DNA of 64,000 nucleotides, from the NCBI RefSeq assembly GCF_028621895.1, contig NZ_CP117520.1, positions 248,001-312,000 of the forward strand, given 5' to 3'. This DNA is from Acinetobacter sp. GSS19. GTDB taxonomy: Bacteria; Pseudomonadota; Gammaproteobacteria; Pseudomonadales; Moraxellaceae. A model generated the notes under the pieces. It made no database searches. It saw only the letters and a list, made by a program, of their open reading frames with translations, and had not been told where the DNA came from. This document shows, piece by piece, positions 8,150 through 16,216 of this stretch (position 1 is the stretch's first letter; the number at the start of each line of letters is the position of its first letter). Made by a program: the position numbers and the translations under genes.

Positions 8150-9634
8150 ATGGGCCGTGAAATTCTTACCGTTGTAGAAACGGTTAGTAATGAAAAAGGT
8201 GTTAGTCGTGAAGCGATTTTCGAGGCACTTGAGCAGGCACTCGTAGCTGCGACCAAGAAGAAATTCTATGAAGGCACGCACTCTGAAGAAGCACGTTTAC
8301 GTGTAGAAATCGATCGTAAAACCGGTGATTACCGTACTTTCCGTCAATGGGAAGTGGTGGCAGATGAAGATCATGAAATGCCAGCCTGCCAGGATGCGAT
8401 TTCTGACGTCGATCCGTCAAAATGGTCGATTGGTGATATCCGTGAACTCGAAGTGGAATCTATCGAGTTTGGCCGTATTGCCGCGCAAATTGCCAAGCAA
8501 GTGATTGTACAGAAAATCCGTGAAGCAGAACGTGCACTGATTGCAGATGCCTATGAATCAAAAGTAGGCGAGCTGATCTACGGTGAAGTGAAGAAACAGA
8601 CCAAAGATGGTTTTATTATTGATCTTGGCGACAATGCGGAAGCGTATTTGGCGCGTGAAGAAATGATTCCAAAAGAAATTCTGCGTCCAAAACAGCGCGT
8701 TAATGCCATTTTGTATAGCGTGAACCGTGAAGGTCGTGGTGCGCAATTATTGTTGTCGCGTGCTAAGCCGGAAATGTTAATTGCTTTGATGAAAAAAGAA
8801 ATTCCTGAAATTTCTGAAGAAATCATCGAGATCAAGGCGGCTGCACGTCAGCCAGGTGTCCGTGCTAAAATTGCGGTGAAAACCAATGACCACCGTATTG
8901 ATCCAGTCGGTGCATGTATTGGTATGCGTGGTACGCGTATCCAGGCAGTACAGCAAGAGCTGAACGGCGAACGTATTGATGTGGTAGTGTGGTCAGATGA
9001 CCCAGCACAATACATCGCAAGTGCGCTTGAGCCAGCGGATGTATCCGGTATCGTGATTGATGAAGATGCGAAAACAGCCGACATCATCTTTGCTGCGAGT
9101 GACCAGTTGGCACGTGCCATCGGTTCTCAGGGGCAAAACGTACGTTTGGCTTCAGAATTGACTGGTTACAAGCTCGACATGATGCTTGAAGATGAATACC
9201 GTGCACGTCAGCAAAATGAAGCACAGCAATATCTCGACATGTTTGTTTCACGTCTGGATATTGATGAAGACCTGGCGATGGCGTTGGTTGAAATGGGCTT
9301 TACGTCACTTGAAGAAGTGGCTTATGTGCCTGTCGAAACATTCGACGAAATCGAATTGGATGCAGAAACAGTTGAGTTGTTGCAAAGCCGTGCCAAAGAA
9401 GTTGCGTTGGCTGATGCATTACAACAACAAGAAAACATTCAGGACCCAAGTGCTGAATTGTTAAATATGGAAGGCATGACCAAAGAGATTGCCTATGCAC
9501 TCGCTGCTCGTGGTGTGGTCACCCTGGATGATCTTGCGGATCAGGCAACTGATGATATCTCAGATATCGAAGGGCTTGATGCAGAAAAAGCAGGTCAACT
9601 GATCATGAAAGCACGCGAATCATGGTTTAACTAA
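8150..9634 (+). CDS. nusA: Transcription termination/antitermination factor NusA
   Basis: This 494-residue protein binds RNA polymerase and controls pausing, termination and antitermination. In order it has an N-terminal RNAP-binding domain, an S1 domain (about residues 135-200, GEVKKQTKDGFIIDLGDNAE), two KH domains (PVGACIGMRGTRIQAV and ARAIGSQGQNVRLA), and two C-terminal acidic repeats (around 365-420 and 440-494) as in enterobacterial NusA. It lies 34 bp after rimP and 14 bp before infB. Confidence 0.97.
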   Translation: MGREILTVVETVSNEKGVSREAIFEALEQALVAATKKKFYEGTHSEEARLRVEIDRKTGDYRTFRQWEVVADEDHEMPACQDAISDVDPSKWSIGDIRELEVESIEFGRIAAQIAKQVIVQKIREAERALIADAYESKVGELIYGEVKKQTKDGFIIDLGDNAEAYLAREEMIPKEILRPKQRVNAILYSVNREGRGAQLLLSRAKPEMLIALMKKEIPEISEEIIEIKAAARQPGVRAKIAVKTNDHRIDPVGACIGMRGTRIQAVQQELNGERIDVVVWSDDPAQYIASALEPADVSGIVIDEDAKTADIIFAASDQLARAIGSQGQNVRLASELTGYKLDMMLEDEYRARQQNEAQQYLDMFVSRLDIDEDLAMALVEMGFTSLEEVAYVPVETFDEIELDAETVELLQSRAKEVALADALQQQENIQDPSAELLNMEGMTKEIAYALAARGVVTLDDLADQATDDISDIEGLDAEKAGQLIMKARESWFN

Positions 9635-9648
9635 CTAGGAGGTAATAA

Positions 9649-12366
9649 ATGACGGACAAGTCGATTAAAGAGTTGGCTCTCAGTGTGGGACGTCCTGTTG
9701 AAAAGCTCCTGGAACAGGTTCGCGATGCAGGATTGCCACAACGTACAGCTGATGACATTATTTCCACCGAACAACAAGATACCCTTGTCGGCTATTTGAA
9801 GAAAGTTCATGGCCAGGACAATGGTAACGCAGGAAAAATCACGTTGAAACGTAAAACCACCAGTACGGCGAAAGTTGCCAGTACTTCAGGTAAGGCTAAG
9901 ACTATTAATGTAGAAGTTCGTAAGAAGCATACATTTACCAAGCCAAACCCAGAACAGATTGCTGCTGAAGCGCGTGCTAAAGCACAGGCAGCAGAACAAG
10001 CACGTGCTGATATGATTGCTCGCCATAACCCTGAGCAAAAAGCGCGTGAAGAAGCACAGGCACAAAGCCAGCAAGGTGAAAACAAAGCCAAAGCAACTTT
10101 AGATGCAATGCGTGCAGCTGCAAAACAAGAAAGTGCAGCAAAAACCACTGCAAAAGCAGAAGTGGTTGTGAAGCGAAAAACGCCGGCGAAGCCAGTGGTT
10201 AAGCCAAGCGAAACGCCAGAACAGCGTAAAGCGCGTGAAGAACAAGCGGCTCAGCTAAAAGCAGCTGAAGAAGCAGCACGTCGTAAAGCCGCTGAAGAAG
10301 CACAACAGCGGACGCTTGAACAAATGCGTCAGATGGCGTCCAAATATTCTGCTGATGATGCGACTACCACGATCCGCGTGATTGATGACTCACCTTTGGC
10401 AGCAGGTCTTGTTGGCCAGGCTTATGAAGACTCTTTCAAGCAAGAAGACCGTGAGATCAAACGTGGTGGCGGTTCTGCCAACCCGCGTGCTGCGAAAAAA
10501 GGCGGCCGTCGTGGTCAGGAAGAGCAAAACTTCAGTTCAAACCATAACAAACGTGGTTTGAAATCGAGCCAAGCCAATAAGCATGCTTTCGAAAAACCGG
10601 TTAAAAAACAAATTTATGATGTTGAAATCGGTTCAACGATTGTCGTTGGCGACCTTGCACAGAAGATGGCTGTGAAAGTGCGTGAAGTGATCAAGACCCT
10701 CATGAAAATGGGTGAGCTTGTTACTCAAAACCAGGCGATTGACCAAGATACTGCTGCCCTTGTAGTTGAAGAAATGGGCCATAATCCGGTTCTCGTCTCT
10801 GATACAGCTGCAGAAGACAACTTGCTTGAGCAGGCAGAGCAGGAACGTGGTGAATTGACCAATCGTGCACCAGTGGTAACGATCATGGGTCACGTTGACC
10901 ATGGTAAGACTTCATTGCTGGATCGTATCCGTCGTACCAAAGTAGCAGCGGGTGAAGCGGGTGGTATTACCCAGCATATCGGTGCTTACCACGTGGAAAC
11001 CGAGAAAGGCATGATTACTTTCCTGGACACTCCTGGACACGCAGCGTTTACAGCAATGCGTTCACGTGGTGCCAAAGCGACAGATATCGTGGTTCTGGTG
11101 GTTGCGGCTGATGATGGTGTGATGCCTCAAACGGCTGAAGCGATTGACCATGCTCGTGCTGCAGGGACACCAATTATTGTTGCGATCAACAAAATGGATA
11201 AGGAATCTGCTGATCCAGATCGCGTATTGAATGAATTGACTACGAAAGAAATCGTGCCTGAACAATGGGGCGGTGACGTTCCAGTGGCAATGGTTTCTGC
11301 ACACTCAGGTCAAGGGATTGATGAATTACTGGACTTGATCCTGATCCAAGCTGAATTGATGGAGCTACAAGCTTCTGCTGAAGGTGCTGCACAAGGTGTG
11401 GTTATTGAAGCGCGTGTGGATAAAGAACGTGGTGCGGTGACTTCAATCTTGGTACAAAACGGTACCTTGAACGTGGGTGATCTTGTACTTGCTGGTTCAT
11501 CTTATGGTCGTGTGCGTGCGATGGTGGATGAATATGGTAAGCGTATCCAATCTGCCGGTCCTTCAATTCCAGTGGAAATTCTCGGTCTTCCTGAAGCACC
11601 AATGGCAGGTGACGAAGTTCTGGTTGTAAACGACGAGAAAAAAGCGCGTGAAGTCGCAGATGCTCGTATGGCGCGTGAACGTGAAAAACGTCTTGAGCGT
11701 CAAAGCGCGATGCGTCTGGAAAACATCATGTCGTCTATGGGCAAGAAAGATGTGCCTGTGGTGAATGTGGTGCTGAAAACCGATGTACGCGGTACATTGG
11801 AAGCCTTGCATGTTGCACTTGCTGACCTTGCAACCGATGAAGTGAAAGTACGTGTGATTGGTTCAGGCGTCGGTGCGATCACCGAGTCTGATGTAACCCT
11901 TGCAGAATCTTCAGAAGCCGTACTTCTTGGCTTTAACGTGCGTGCCGATACAACTGCACGTCAAAAAGCGGATGCTGATGGTATCGATATCCGTTACTAC
12001 AGCATCATCTATGAATTGATCGATGACGTGAAAGCGGCCATGAGTGGTAAGCTTGCCCCTGAGCATCGCGAAACGATTCTGGGTATTGCCGAAGTACGTG
12101 AAGTGTTCCACTCAAGCAAGTTCGGTGCGGCTGCAGGCTGTATGGTCCTTGAAGGGATGTTGCACCGTAACAAACCGATTCGTGTATTACGTGATGACGT
12201 GGTGGTATTCCAGGGTGAACTTGAATCTCTACGTCGTTATAAAGACGTGGTGGAAGAAGTTCGCGCCGGTATGGAATGTGGTCTTGCCGTGAAAGGTTAT
12301 AAAGACATCAAAGTACACGACAAGATCGAAGTATACGATGTCCAATTGATTAAACGGAGTCTTTAA
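9649..12366 (+). CDS. infB: Translation initiation factor IF-2
   Basis: A 905-residue GTPase that brings fMet-tRNA to the 30S subunit and promotes subunit joining. The N-terminus has the small IF2_N fold, then a long low-complexity Ala/Lys/Glu-rich linker (about residues 80-330). The GTPase domain starts near 405, with GHVDHGKT at 414-421, DTPGH and NKMD motifs. Domains II-IV follow with the fMet-tRNA-binding C-terminus. A GGAGG site precedes the ATG. The stop codon shares one base with the rbfA start (TAATG). Alternative internal starts, as in E. coli, are possible but not evident. Confidence 0.97.
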   Translation: MTDKSIKELALSVGRPVEKLLEQVRDAGLPQRTADDIISTEQQDTLVGYLKKVHGQDNGNAGKITLKRKTTSTAKVASTSGKAKTINVEVRKKHTFTKPNPEQIAAEARAKAQAAEQARADMIARHNPEQKAREEAQAQSQQGENKAKATLDAMRAAAKQESAAKTTAKAEVVVKRKTPAKPVVKPSETPEQRKAREEQAAQLKAAEEAARRKAAEEAQQRTLEQMRQMASKYSADDATTTIRVIDDSPLAAGLVGQAYEDSFKQEDREIKRGGGSANPRAAKKGGRRGQEEQNFSSNHNKRGLKSSQANKHAFEKPVKKQIYDVEIGSTIVVGDLAQKMAVKVREVIKTLMKMGELVTQNQAIDQDTAALVVEEMGHNPVLVSDTAAEDNLLEQAEQERGELTNRAPVVTIMGHVDHGKTSLLDRIRRTKVAAGEAGGITQHIGAYHVETEKGMITFLDTPGHAAFTAMRSRGAKATDIVVLVVAADDGVMPQTAEAIDHARAAGTPIIVAINKMDKESADPDRVLNELTTKEIVPEQWGGDVPVAMVSAHSGQGIDELLDLILIQAELMELQASAEGAAQGVVIEARVDKERGAVTSILVQNGTLNVGDLVLAGSSYGRVRAMVDEYGKRIQSAGPSIPVEILGLPEAPMAGDEVLVVNDEKKAREVADARMAREREKRLERQSAMRLENIMSSMGKKDVPVVNVVLKTDVRGTLEALHVALADLATDEVKVRVIGSGVGAITESDVTLAESSEAVLLGFNVRADTTARQKADADGIDIRYYSIIYELIDDVKAAMSGKLAPEHRETILGIAEVREVFHSSKFGAAAGCMVLEGMLHRNKPIRVLRDDVVVFQGELESLRRYKDVVEEVRAGMECGLAVKGYKDIKVHDKIEVYDVQLIKRSL

Positions 12367-12773
12367 TGGCGGGTAGCCAACGCTTAAAGCGCATGGCGGA
12401 TAGCGTACAACGCGAGTTGTCCGAGCTGATCCGTCAGGAGCTGAAAGATCCACGCTTAGGTGGTCTTGTGACCATCTCAGCGGTGAAAGTGAGTCCAGAC
12501 CTGGGTTATGCCGATGTGTATGTGACCGTAATGGGACGCGAACTGAGCGATGACCAGAACGAAGCTGCACACAAAGAAACCTTAGATGTCCTGAATAAGG
12601 CTTCCGGTTTCTTGCGTCAGGAATTGAGCCGTCGAATTAAAACACGCGTGACCCCACGTTTACGTTTCCATTACGACAAAACCAATGCCTACGGTAACTA
12701 CATGTTTGGTCTGATTGCTGAAGCAGTGAAGGATTTACCTGCAGCTGACGACAGCAAAAAAGATGACGAATAA
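12366..12773 (+). CDS. rbfA: 30S ribosome-binding factor RbfA
   Basis: This KH-fold protein of 135 residues binds immature 30S subunits near the 16S rRNA 5' end. The N-terminal helix with RVADSVQREL-like sequence (here RMADSVQRELSELI), the ELKDPRLG motif and the Val-rich strand (YADVYVTV) are typical. It is translationally coupled to infB and is the last gene of this operon: a strong terminator follows. In most relatives truB and rpsO come next; they do not here. Confidence 0.95.
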   Translation: MAGSQRLKRMADSVQRELSELIRQELKDPRLGGLVTISAVKVSPDLGYADVYVTVMGRELSDDQNEAAHKETLDVLNKASGFLRQELSRRIKTRVTPRLRFHYDKTNAYGNYMFGLIAEAVKDLPAADDSKKDDE

Positions 12774-12783
12774 AAGCTCCAAT

Positions 12784-12812
12784 AAAAAAGCCACCCTCGC
12801 GGTGGCTTTTTT
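12784..12812. terminator. Bidirectional terminator between rbfA and mnhG
   Basis: A6 at 12784-12789, then GCCACC (12790-12795), a 5-nt loop, GGTGGC (12801-12806) and T6. The A and T runs on both sides mean it can serve the plus-strand infB operon and the minus-strand antiporter operon. Confidence 0.9.
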
Positions 12813-12847
12813 ATATTTCTAAATTTCTTTGTTGCTTTGTTGGAAAA

Positions 12848-13228
12848 TTATTTTTTGCTTGTACGGGTGTTGCGGCGACGATCACGCTGCCAAGGCAAAC
12901 GTTGATTCAGGCTTTCAGGTACTTCACCACTGAGTGCTCGTAAGCGTAAATGCAGGGCTGCCTGTGCCATGAGATTGGCTGAAACCGGTGCGGTGATAAA
13001 GGCCAGTAAAGTCAGCAGGATTTCAGCAAAACCAAAGCGTCCCTGAAATCCCCAATAAACCATGCTGGCGATCAGAAAGCTGCCGAGCCCCAACGTACTG
13101 GATTTGGTCGGCGCGTGCAGACGCATAAATAGATCGGGGAGACGGACCATACCGATACCACCGACCAACATAAAAAAGGCACCAATGATCAGAAAGATCG
13201 AAACCAGAATTTCCATGAATAGCTGCAT
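12848..13228 (-). CDS. mnhG: Mrp/Pha antiporter subunit G
   Basis: A small 126-residue membrane protein with three hydrophobic segments and the conserved RLPDLFMRLHAPTKSSTLG loop of MnhG/PhaG. It is the last gene of a six-gene operon for a multisubunit cation (Na+ or K+)/proton antiporter of the inner membrane. The C-terminal 40 residues are basic and probably cytoplasmic. GAGGA precedes the ATG. Confidence 0.9.
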   Translation of the reverse strand: MQLFMEILVSIFLIIGAFFMLVGGIGMVRLPDLFMRLHAPTKSSTLGLGSFLIASMVYWGFQGRFGFAEILLTLLAFITAPVSANLMAQAALHLRLRALSGEVPESLNQRLPWQRDRRRNTRTSKK

Positions 13229-13239
13229 TGCATCTTCCT

Positions 13240-13515
13240 CTAATCAATCACATGACCCGTGGTGAAATAACGGGCCAACGCTGCAGTAGAAACAAAACCG
13301 AGCATTGCGACCAGTAATGCACCTTCAAACATTGCGGTGGTGGTCCAGTACAAGCCCAGAACCACCACGAGACAAGTGGCATTCAGAAACAGTGTATCCA
13401 GTGCCAGTAGACGGTCGACGACAGAGGGTCCCATGATCAGTCGGATCAGGCATAAAAACATGGAAATGGTGATTGCAATCAGGCAGATCCCTAAGGTGTA
13501 CGGCAAGATGGTCAT
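13240..13515 (-). CDS. mnhF: Mrp/Pha antiporter subunit F
   Basis: A 91-residue protein with three membrane segments and the MnhF/PhaF signature around GPSVVDRLLALDTLF. It overlaps mnhE by 4 nt (ATGA) and is followed 11 bp later by mnhG, as in other mrp operons. An AGATC-preceded GGAG sits before the ATG. Confidence 0.9.
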   Translation of the reverse strand: MTILPYTLGICLIAITISMFLCLIRLIMGPSVVDRLLALDTLFLNATCLVVVLGLYWTTTAMFEGALLVAMLGFVSTAALARYFTTGHVID

Positions 13516-14045
13516 GATTGATCTCCAGATTTTGGATTCACCCCAAAAATATGCATCAAGGGCGTTTCATAACGACGCTTGATCTCCTGAATTTCCAGGT
13601 CTGTATCCTGTGTGCTCAGCGCGTGTACCAAAATATCCCCACGTTCCTGATCAATCCCTGCTGAAACTGTGCCGGGTGTGGTGGTAATGATCATCGCCAA
13701 TAAACTGTTGACCTGATCGTGTTCTGAAGTCAGGGGAACCCGAAACCATTTCGGATGAAGCTGATCACTCGGGCCCAGTACCAGTTTAGCCACACGTAGG
13801 TTGGCAATCACAATATCCCATAACACGATCCCGGTGAGTCTGATTGCCCGCCCATAGTGAATATGCGGTGTGCGGGCAATAAACGGTTTAACCAGATAAG
13901 GTAACAGCAGTGCCAGAATCAGTGCCATCAGCAAATTGCCAAAATCCAGACTATGCGCCAGCATCAGCCAGCTGGTGCCTACTATCACGGAAACGAAGGG
14001 GTGGGGCAGGCAGCGTTCCCAGAAGGAGATTTTTTGCATGATCAA
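13512..14045 (-). CDS. mnhE: Mrp/Pha antiporter subunit E
   Basis: A 177-residue protein of the MnhE/PhaE family. An N-terminal pair of membrane segments is followed by a soluble part containing RVPLTSEHDQVNSLLAMIITTTPGTVS and VHALS, the usual family motif ending. The ATG overlaps the mnhD stop (ATGA), and the 3' end overlaps mnhF. This subunit is thought to be structural rather than ion-translocating. Confidence 0.9.
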   Translation of the reverse strand: MIMQKISFWERCLPHPFVSVIVGTSWLMLAHSLDFGNLLMALILALLLPYLVKPFIARTPHIHYGRAIRLTGIVLWDIVIANLRVAKLVLGPSDQLHPKWFRVPLTSEHDQVNSLLAMIITTTPGTVSAGIDQERGDILVHALSTQDTDLEIQEIKRRYETPLMHIFGVNPKSGDQS

Positions 14046-15850
14046 GGCTCCATCGGTTTTAGCTGTGCTTCATTCTGCACCCCGATCTGTTGATCCTGAT
14101 GCTGGATTTGGCGCTGCTTATAGTCAGAAATATGTTCCCCTTGCAGGGTGTTGGGATGAATCACATGCGGAATCAGGTGTGCATTGGCATCCTCAACTTC
14201 ACCCCCATATTTGGTTTCCGGAATATATTCAGGATCAAAGGGTTGTGTACTGATGACCTGCTGATGGGCATCCAAACGCAAAATCGCCTGTTGATATAAC
14301 ATCTTATTTTGTATTTGTTGTGCGGTATGTAAGGCGAAGTTCTGGATCGGTGCAGCAAAGATCACATACAGGATTAAACCGGTGAGTAACAGGTAAATCG
14401 TTTTGTCATTGCCTGGAGGTGCCTGCTCGGGTAAGGCCTGATAAGCCTGACAAGCCGTTTTGCTCTCGCAGTCTTCCGGCATAGTCGCACGCCAGAACAG
14501 GATAAATCCAACACGGGTCAATGCGATCATGCTGAGTAGGCTAACCAGTAAAATGCTGCCAATAATCCAGCCCTGATTAGGGTGTTGCGCAGAGGCCTGC
14601 AAGATAAATACCTTACCTAAAAAGCCGCTAAATGGCGGTAAGCCGGCCATCATCAGGGCAATTAGCAAATAGCAGATCCCCATGACTTTATGCTGTTTCA
14701 TTTTCGGTGCGACATTCAAGTGGTCTTTATATTCACCGCGTTGTGATGTGACCCAGCCACAGAAAATATAAAAAACGGCGGCAATCAGGGTGCTGTGGAC
14801 CAGATAATACAGCGCAGCAGCCCAAGCAGCAGTATTGAACAGCGAGATTGCGATGAGCAATGTGCCAATTGATGAAAGCACCATAAAGCCCACAAAACGG
14901 CGTAAGCGTTCTGCCCCCATAGCAGCAATCACTCCATAAATTGAGGTGATCAGGCCAATCGGGAGCAGCCAGCGCAGCAGGGCGGCCTGTGAAAACAGGT
15001 CATCAAATACGGTAGCATTGACCCGCAATATCGCATAAATCCCCACTTTGGTCATGATGGTAAACAGCGCAGCGACCGGTGTGGTGGCAACCGCGTAAGT
15101 TTTGGGTAACCAAAAACCCACAGGCAGCATCGCCGCCTTGATGCCAAAAACCACAAACAGCAATAAACCGCCCGCCACGGCCAATTTGTGCTCGTCTTCA
15201 GCCAGCGTCGGTAACAGCCTTGAAACATCGGCCATATTCAGGCTGCCGACACTGGCATAAATCAGTCCTAGGCCGATCAGGAACAGTGCCGAGGCCAGCA
15301 GGTTAATGGTGACATAATGTACGCCGAGCTGGAATCGTGCCTTGCCTTGACCATGTAGTAGCAGCACATAGGAGGCCATCAGCAGAATTTCAAAAAACAC
15401 AAACAGGTTGAACAGGTCGCCTGTTAGGAAGGCTCCACATAGTCCCATCAGCAGGAAGTGAAACATGGCGTGGAAATAGCGTCCACGTAAGTCCCACTGC
15501 TGGCAGGCATACCAGAGTACCGGCAAAGCCAGTGCATAAGTCAAGACCAGCATGAAAGCGGACAATCGGTCCAATACCAAGACAATGCCAAATGGGGCAG
15601 ACCATTCACTGAGCTGATAAACCGTGATTGCGCCAGCACTGGCATAGATCAAATAGCTGATCGCGGTGGCCAGTCCTGCGAAGGCTGAAAATAAGCTGAT
15701 ACCCCGACGCCAGGGTTGACGCCAGTCCTGTGCCAGTGATCCAGAACCCGGATTGCCCAGCAACAACAGGAAAAAACCGGTGAACGCCGGAATCAGGATG
15801 CTGAGCAGCGGCGTGTGCAGCTGCCAAAAATCGAGTAACGCAGACATCAA
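14042..15850 (-). CDS. mnhD: Mrp/Pha antiporter subunit D (NuoN/NuoM-like)
   Basis: A 602-residue polytopic protein with about fourteen membrane segments of the complex I NuoM/NuoN/NuoL antiporter family (proton_antipo_M). Conserved charged residues lie in segments such as LLMGLCGAFLTGDLFNLFVF and GIKAAMLPVGFWLPKTYAV. An unusual hydrophilic tail of about 85 residues follows the last membrane helix, rich in Gln, His and Glu; most MnhD proteins end soon after that helix. It overlaps mnhC and mnhE by 4 nt each. Confidence 0.93.
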   Translation of the reverse strand: MMSALLDFWQLHTPLLSILIPAFTGFFLLLLGNPGSGSLAQDWRQPWRRGISLFSAFAGLATAISYLIYASAGAITVYQLSEWSAPFGIVLVLDRLSAFMLVLTYALALPVLWYACQQWDLRGRYFHAMFHFLLMGLCGAFLTGDLFNLFVFFEILLMASYVLLLHGQGKARFQLGVHYVTINLLASALFLIGLGLIYASVGSLNMADVSRLLPTLAEDEHKLAVAGGLLLFVVFGIKAAMLPVGFWLPKTYAVATTPVAALFTIMTKVGIYAILRVNATVFDDLFSQAALLRWLLPIGLITSIYGVIAAMGAERLRRFVGFMVLSSIGTLLIAISLFNTAAWAAALYYLVHSTLIAAVFYIFCGWVTSQRGEYKDHLNVAPKMKQHKVMGICYLLIALMMAGLPPFSGFLGKVFILQASAQHPNQGWIIGSILLVSLLSMIALTRVGFILFWRATMPEDCESKTACQAYQALPEQAPPGNDKTIYLLLTGLILYVIFAAPIQNFALHTAQQIQNKMLYQQAILRLDAHQQVISTQPFDPEYIPETKYGGEVEDANAHLIPHVIHPNTLQGEHISDYKQRQIQHQDQQIGVQNEAQLKPMEP

Positions 15851-16212
15851 GGCTCATCCTCACGCGGATCGTACATCGGGAATTCCTCTTTGGCATCGAC
15901 ATGATCGGTACCAGATTCATAGCGGCTACGCAGGGCAAGCTGCACAATAAATGCCGTGGTGGCAAAGCCGATGACGATGGCAGTTAGTACCAGTGCCTGC
16001 GGCAGTGGATCGGTAACCCGGCTGGTTTCGGTGAGAATTGCCGGTGCATTCAGGTGGACTCGTCCCATCGCAAACAGGAATAAATTGACCGCATAGCCGA
16101 TCATCGCGAGACCGAGCACTACGGCAAAGGTTCTGGCACGTAACAGCAGATACACACCGGTCGCTGTTAGTAAACCAATGCCAGAGGCGAGTAGTAATTC
16201 CAAACTGATCAT
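15847..16212 (-). CDS. mnhC: Mrp/Pha antiporter subunit C (NuoK-like)
   Basis: A 121-residue protein with three membrane segments, homologous to complex I subunit NuoK. Motifs seen are GLAMIGYAVNLFLFAMGR and DPLPQALVLTAIVIGFATTA. The frame is open from 16230, but the ATG at 16212 is preceded by AGGAG at the right distance and removes an overlap with the fused A/B gene, so it is preferred. Its stop overlaps mnhD (ATGA). Confidence 0.92.
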   Translation of the reverse strand: MISLELLLASGIGLLTATGVYLLLRARTFAVVLGLAMIGYAVNLFLFAMGRVHLNAPAILTETSRVTDPLPQALVLTAIVIGFATTAFIVQLALRSRYESGTDHVDAKEEFPMYDPREDEP

Positions 16213-16216
16213 CTGT

